Positions 5,035 to 9,079 of a DNA stretch of 9,079 bases are shown one piece after another. The translations under genes were made by a program, and so were the position numbers. This DNA comes from Bdellovibrionales bacterium (lineage in GTDB: Bacteria; Bdellovibrionota; Bacteriovoracia; Bacteriovoracales; Bacteriovoracaceae): assembly GCA_030633015.1 (NCBI GenBank), contig DAOVTR010000045.1, positions 1 through 9,079 of the forward strand, in the 5' to 3' direction. The notes beneath the pieces were generated by a model that worked only from the letters and a program-made list of their open reading frames with translations, did not search any database and was not told where the DNA came from. The first letter of the stretch is position 1. Every line of letters starts with the position of its first letter.

Positions 5035-6926
5035 TGTCACTTGAAGAACTTAAAGATAGAATTAAAGAACTTCCAGTATCATCAATACTTTCTCACTATG
5101 TCTCCATTCATAAAAAAGGACGATATCACTTAGCTAAATGCCCTTTTCATAATGATACTGATCCCTCTCTTACTATAAATGATGAGAAGGGACTTTTTAT
5201 GTGTTTTCCATGCCAAATAGGTGGAGACGCAATCACTTTTGTTGAAAAACTAAAACGACTTGAATTTGTAGATGCTTTAAAAGATATTTCCAAGGCAGTT
5301 GGTATTCCTTACGAACAGTATTTTCAGCAAAAATCAATTGATCCTAAAATAAAAATGGCAAGAAAGGTTTTAAAAAAAGCAGCAACCATTTACCAACTAA
5401 TGTATCAAGAAAAAACACAAAAGCATTTCGTTGACTTTACAAAATCTAGAAATCTAAATGATACTATTCTTAAACAATTTGAACTTGGCTATGCTCCAAA
5501 CTCTAGCCCTATCTATAAATATTTAAGCTCAATTAAAGATAAATCAGAACGTGAATTTGCAATTAATACTGCGGTAGGAATTCATCTGATTAGAAAAGAC
5601 TTTAAAAATAATAATGGATATTTTGATACCTTCAGAAGCAGGATCATGTTCCCAATCAAAGACAGTTTTGAAAATATTGTTGGTTTTGGAGGCAGAGCGT
5701 GCGAAGACTTTCAAAAGGCGAAATATCTTAATTCACAAGAATCCCACGTTTTTAATAAACAAAATATTCTTTACGGAATGCATTTAGCAAAATCACAAAT
5801 AAGGCAGAAAGATTGTGTTATTTTAGTTGAAGGATATATGGATTTAATCGCTCTTCACAAAAATGATTTTTCTAACTCTGTTGCAATAATGGGAGTTGCC
5901 TTAAGTGACTATGCAATTAAAACTCTGAAAAATTATACAAAACATTTTTTCTTGGCCTTAGATTCCGACAGTGCAGGATTCAAAGCAATGGAACGCATAA
6001 ATCAAAAATGCCTAGAATCCCAACTAATTCCTAAATATCTTAATTTTTCTCCCTACAAAGATCCCGATGAATTCATTGAAAAACTTGGAAAAGAAGATTT
6101 TTTTAAACTTTTGGACAATGCGCCTAGTTTTTTAGATACTCAACTAGAAAACCTCATTCCTGATCCCCTTCCAGACAGTTCAGATAAAAAGTTAGAAATT
6201 CTGCAAGAGGCCATAAAGCTTCTATCCCCTTTAAAAATGGCGCTTCAGGCCCAGGAAAGAGTTATCAGCTTTGCAAAAAAACTGCAATTAAGCTCCGACT
6301 CAACCCAAATCATAAAGCAATATGAACAATTTTTAACTGAAAAGAGTCGGAAAAATAGTTTTGTCAGCAATCAAAACAAACAACTAAAAAAAAATAAGAT
6401 ACCTGCCAATAAGATCATACCAACAAGCAGTTCTAAAAATTCAAAGGTACTAGAGGGACAAACAACTAAAATTGAAAAGCGACTCTTGCAAGAACTAGTC
6501 CAAAATCCTAACCTCTTATTGTCACCAGAACTCCTAGATTTACTTGATTTTTTGGATAATAGTGGTGTAAAAAAGTATGTTGCGAGACTACGAAAAATTA
6601 TAGACGAAGTAGATGAAAAAGAATTTCCATCGATTGCTTTTGCTTTGATTGAAAAAGAAGGTTATTCATTTGATATCAAAGAGTCTGTAGGTTTTGGTCT
6701 TGCTAGGTTTCAAAATAAAAAACTTGAACCTGACTTATTAAAAAAACTGTTAAACGATATTAAAGTTGAGCTGCAAAAAGAAAAATTAAAAAAAGAGAGA
6801 GATAGTATTAAAAATTTAATTAAAGATTGTAATGAAAAAAATAAATCAGATGAACTCTTTAGAACGCTCTCTAAAGTTGAAAAAAATATCCATACGCTAA
6901 CTAACCCTAAAAACTTAAAAAAATAA
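5034..6926 (+). CDS. dnaG: DNA primase
   Basis: DnaG makes the RNA primers for leading- and lagging-strand synthesis and works bound to the replicative helicase DnaB. The 630-residue protein is slightly longer than E. coli (581) or B. subtilis (603) DnaG. The N-terminal CHC2 zinc finger is exact: C36-x2-H39-x17-C57-x2-C60. The RNA-polymerase basic domain follows with RSRIMFPIKDSFENIVGFGGR (201-221) and KYLNSQESHVF (230-240), where most homologues have ETPLF. The Toprim catalytic core has VEGYMD (265-270, E266), LALDSDSAG (307-315, D310 and D312) and KDPDEF (342-347). After about 435 comes a K/N/S-rich, probably disordered linker (436-478), then a helical C-terminal domain (479-628) in the place of the DnaB-binding domain, which diverges quickly in all lineages. 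It sits between trmB (1-base overlap) and rpoD (21 bases downstream). Confidence 0.97.
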   Translation: MSLEELKDRIKELPVSSILSHYVSIHKKGRYHLAKCPFHNDTDPSLTINDEKGLFMCFPCQIGGDAITFVEKLKRLEFVDALKDISKAVGIPYEQYFQQKSIDPKIKMARKVLKKAATIYQLMYQEKTQKHFVDFTKSRNLNDTILKQFELGYAPNSSPIYKYLSSIKDKSEREFAINTAVGIHLIRKDFKNNNGYFDTFRSRIMFPIKDSFENIVGFGGRACEDFQKAKYLNSQESHVFNKQNILYGMHLAKSQIRQKDCVILVEGYMDLIALHKNDFSNSVAIMGVALSDYAIKTLKNYTKHFFLALDSDSAGFKAMERINQKCLESQLIPKYLNFSPYKDPDEFIEKLGKEDFFKLLDNAPSFLDTQLENLIPDPLPDSSDKKLEILQEAIKLLSPLKMALQAQERVISFAKKLQLSSDSTQIIKQYEQFLTEKSRKNSFVSNQNKQLKKNKIPANKIIPTSSSKNSKVLEGQTTKIEKRLLQELVQNPNLLLSPELLDLLDFLDNSGVKKYVARLRKIIDEVDEKEFPSIAFALIEKEGYSFDIKESVGFGLARFQNKKLEPDLLKKLLNDIKVELQKEKLKKERDSIKNLIKDCNEKNKSDELFRTLSKVEKNIHTLTNPKNLKK

Positions 6927-6935
6927 TCTTAAAAT

Positions 6936-6940
6936 AGGAG
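6936..6940 (+). promoter_or_regulatory. Ribosome-binding site of rpoD
   Basis: AGGAG is placed 7 bases before the ATG at 6948 in the 21-base dnaG-rpoD gap. It settles the start codon and should allow rpoD to be translated independently of dnaG. Confidence 0.8.
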
Positions 6941-6947
6941 AATTTAA

Positions 6948-8696
6948 ATGTCTGTAGTTGCTGCTTTTTTAAATTCAAAAGACTTTTCCAAACTTTTAAT
7001 TAAAGGAAAAGACCAAACATTTTTAACTGTCGAACAAATTAATGATGCTATTCCAACTAGTATTATAGATCGAGAATCTATTGATACCGTAATGAATAAA
7101 CTCATTAAAGCAAAAATCAATGTTCAAGCACAAGATATTGATGAGGAAGAAGACGAGGGAATCAAGCTTGATGGAACAGAAATCATTGAAGAGGCTCTTT
7201 CTAAAGAAGAAAAAGCGGAACTTAAATCTGCCTCTACTGATCCTGTTAAACTTTATCTAAAACGAATGGGCTCTGTCGCTCTTCTTACAAGAGAGGGAGA
7301 AGTTGTCATTGCAAAAGAAATTGAAGAAGGTGAAAGAGAAATTATTTTATCATCTCTAACATCAACTCATGCTCTTAAAGAAATTGTTCGTCTTAAAGAA
7401 AAAATTGATTCCCAAGAAGACCAACTTGAATATGTAAAAGACCTCGTCAGAGGTTTGGATGATGAATCAAGTCAAAATGAAATTATTTCAGTTAAAGAAA
7501 AGATTATTAGTGTAATCGATCGTGTTGCACAATTTCTAAATGCTACTGAAAAAGAAGATGGTACTCTTAGAGTTTTCAACGATGACCAAAAGAAAGAATA
7601 TGAAGCAATAGCAGAGACTCTTGCTGATCTAACTTTTAATCGAAAAATTATAAATAGTTTTGTTGATCCAGTTAAAAAATATTTCTTACAATTTAGAGAT
7701 CTATATGAACAAGAAATAAGAATTTATAAATTTCTAGAAGTCGTTACAAAGGCTGATTATAAAAAAGTCTATGAACAAGTAATGAATGACGATGTTTTCA
7801 AAAGAAAACTTGCTAAAGAATTATATACTACTGATGCAAAAATCGAACAACTTCTTCGAAACGAAGAGGATATTATTAGAAAACTTAGAAGGCTGAGCCT
7901 TGATGCAGGAATGTCCTATGAAGATATTGAAAATGTTTACAATATTATATTAAATGGTGAGCAGAAAGCAGATACAGCAAAAGCACAATTAGTTGAAGCA
8001 AACTTAAGACTTGTTGTCTCTATTGCAAAGAAATATACCAACAGAGGACTTCAATTTCTTGATCTAATTCAGGAAGGAAACATTGGTCTAATGAAGGCCG
8101 TTGATAAATTTGAATACCGAAGAGGGTATAAATTTTCAACTTATGCCACATGGTGGATAAGACAAGCTATTACAAGAGCTATTGCAGATCAGGCTAGAAC
8201 AATTCGAATTCCCGTACACATGATAGAAACCATCAATAAAATGGTTAGAACCTCAAGACAACTCATTCAGGAACTAGGTCGAGAACCTACCCCAGAAGAA
8301 ATTGCAGAAAAGATGGAAATGCCGGTTGATAAAGTTAAAAAAGTTCAAAAGATTTCAAAAGAGCCCATATCACTTGAAACTCCTATTGGAGAAGAAGAAG
8401 ATTCCTCTCTTGGAGATTTTATTGAAGATAAAAAAATTATATCTCCCGCTGACGCAGTCATGTCAATTACTCTTTCTGAGCAAACGAGATCCGTGCTATC
8501 AACACTCACTCCTAGAGAAGAAAAAGTTCTTAGAATGAGATTCGGCATTGGTGAAAAATCTGACCATACCCTCGAAGAAGTTGGTCAAGATTTTTTTGTA
8601 ACGAGAGAGCGAATTCGACAGATTGAAGCTAAGGCACTAAGAAAACTTCGACATCCAAGTCGTGCAAAAATGTTAAAGGCATATTTAGACAATTAA
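6948..8696 (+). CDS. rpoD: RNA polymerase primary sigma factor (sigma-70)
   Basis: This is the housekeeping sigma factor that directs RNA polymerase to standard promoters. At 582 residues it has the full group-1 layout. Region 1.1 is at 1-60, followed by an acidic linker (63-92, DEEEDEG). Region 1.2 is at 98-130 ([21 protein letters not shown]). A lineage-variable, highly charged non-conserved region spans about 131-335. Region 2 is at 343-416: [13 protein letters not shown], then [19 protein letters not shown] (2.2, core binding) and [15 protein letters not shown] (2.3-2.4, -10 melting and recognition). Region 3 is at 419-500 and region 4 at 515-580. The -35 recognition helix [14 protein letters not shown] (551-564) is unaltered, so canonical promoter specificity is expected. 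It is the last gene of trmB-dnaG-rpoD, a variant of the macromolecular-synthesis operon. Region 1.1 and the long non-conserved region exclude an RpoS- or RpoH-type sigma. Confidence 0.97.
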   Translation: MSVVAAFLNSKDFSKLLIKGKDQTFLTVEQINDAIPTSIIDRESIDTVMNKLIKAKINVQAQDIDEEEDEGIKLDGTEIIEEALSKEEKAELKSASTDPVKLYLKRMGSVALLTREGEVVIAKEIEEGEREIILSSLTSTHALKEIVRLKEKIDSQEDQLEYVKDLVRGLDDESSQNEIISVKEKIISVIDRVAQFLNATEKEDGTLRVFNDDQKKEYEAIAETLADLTFNRKIINSFVDPVKKYFLQFRDLYEQEIRIYKFLEVVTKADYKKVYEQVMNDDVFKRKLAKELYTTDAKIEQLLRNEEDIIRKLRRLSLDAGMSYEDIENVYNIILNGEQKADTAKAQLVEANLRLVVSIAKKYTNRGLQFLDLIQEGNIGLMKAVDKFEYRRGYKFSTYATWWIRQAITRAIADQARTIRIPVHMIETINKMVRTSRQLIQELGREPTPEEIAEKMEMPVDKVKKVQKISKEPISLETPIGEEEDSSLGDFIEDKKIISPADAVMSITLSEQTRSVLSTLTPREEKVLRMRFGIGEKSDHTLEEVGQDFFVTRERIRQIEAKALRKLRHPSRAKMLKAYLDN

Positions 8697-8709
8697 ATAT
8701 CATCATCGA

Positions 8710-9079
8710 ATGGAACCAAAAAGCAAAGAACTTCCAGAGCATATATTAACGCTCTCGAAAAAGTATTTTAAAACAACTTATATTCAAGAAGCTCTTACGC
8801 TTTATAGGCGCAGTAAAATTAGTATTTCTTTCAGCAAAAACAGAACCGATAGTTATTATATCATTTCTGGAATTATCACTGACAATAAAGATTATGAAAC
8901 AAAAATTTCTTATAAAAACCGACTCGAAAACACACCTCAAGGGCCTCTAAGCTCGAATTGCAATTGCAGGCAATGGACACCAGATAATCATTGTCCACAT
9001 GCAATCTGTCTTTTTTTCCATCAAAGTATAAAGATGCATTATAATGAAAATATTACAACCAGTGATTATGATGCTCCTC
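8710..9079 (+). CDS. SWIM zinc-finger protein, probable N-terminus of a SNF2-type helicase, cut by window edge
   Basis: An ATG 13 bases after the rpoD stop opens a frame of 123 codons that remains open to the right edge. The recognisable element is a SWIM zinc finger: C84-x-C86-x8-C95-x-H97, followed by the usual hydrophobic AICLFF. The preceding residues (35-70) form the beta strands normally found ahead of SWIM (SISFSKN, YYIISGIIT, YETKISYKN). SWIM domains near the N-terminus are typical of large bacterial SNF2/DEAD-like helicases that act on DNA-protein complexes, and that is my best guess; the helicase motifs themselves would lie beyond the window. The ribosome-binding site is poor, so coupling to rpoD or a start at another codon is possible. 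A short antisense frame overlapping it is a shadow. Confidence 0.72.
   Translation, partial: MEPKSKELPEHILTLSKKYFKTTYIQEALTLYRRSKISISFSKNRTDSYYIISGIITDNKDYETKISYKNRLENTPQGPLSSNCNCRQWTPDNHCPHAICLFFHQSIKMHYNENITTSDYDAP

Noticed and set aside
8302..8548. Two overlapping open frames (one per strand) within the 3' part of rpoD
   Set aside because: Both are in other frames of the conserved region 3-4 coding sequence of sigma-70 and have no signals of their own.
8746..8940. Minus-strand 64-codon open frame near the right edge
   Set aside because: It is opposite the SWIM-domain gene, whose zinc-ligand pattern shows which strand is coding.

Overview
The window is a low-G+C (about 30% by eye), gene-dense chromosomal segment from a Gram-negative bacterium. 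Two secreted proteins that look like outer-membrane beta-barrels, K/N/I-rich proteins and the overall gene content suggest the Bdellovibrionota (Bacteriovorax/Halobacteriovorax/Peredibacter-like predatory bacteria). That assignment is inference from style and content, since there is no rRNA or other decisive marker here. I see no tRNA, insertion sequence, prophage gene or CRISPR array.

Left part, minus strand: the gene for the condensin-associated kleisin ScpA runs off the left edge. Six bases upstream of it sits a membrane-embedded M50 (site-2-type) metalloprotease; the two form an operon reading leftwards. A 90-base divergent intergenic region (1410-1499) separates them from everything to the right, which is all on the plus strand.

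Plus strand, 1500-3667: two genes overlapping by ATGA encode exported proteins with N-terminal signal peptides and beta-strand-rich C-terminal halves. The first carries a sharply acidic then sharply basic linker. The second begins with an SH3b-like segment. They share a 21-residue ungapped similarity and may be distant paralogues working together in the envelope.

3668-4335: a 181-base non-coding stretch contains a near-perfect sigma-28 (FliA-type) promoter, TAAAGTTT-N11-GGCGATAA. It is followed by a textbook Shine-Dalgarno and two small genes: a 74-residue protein and, six bases later, a 57-residue charged helical protein found by reading the sequence directly. This little operon is the most interesting item here, because sigma-28 normally drives motility genes and, in Bdellovibrio, has been linked to the free-swimming attack phase.

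4336-9079: trmB (tRNA m7G46 methyltransferase), dnaG (primase) and rpoD (housekeeping sigma factor) follow with 1-base overlap and a 21-base gap. This is a version of the macromolecular-synthesis operon in which trmB rather than rpsU lies directly before dnaG. Thirteen bases after rpoD a further gene begins and runs off the right edge; its N-terminus carries a SWIM zinc-finger motif, as in the N-terminal part of bacterial SNF2-type helicases.
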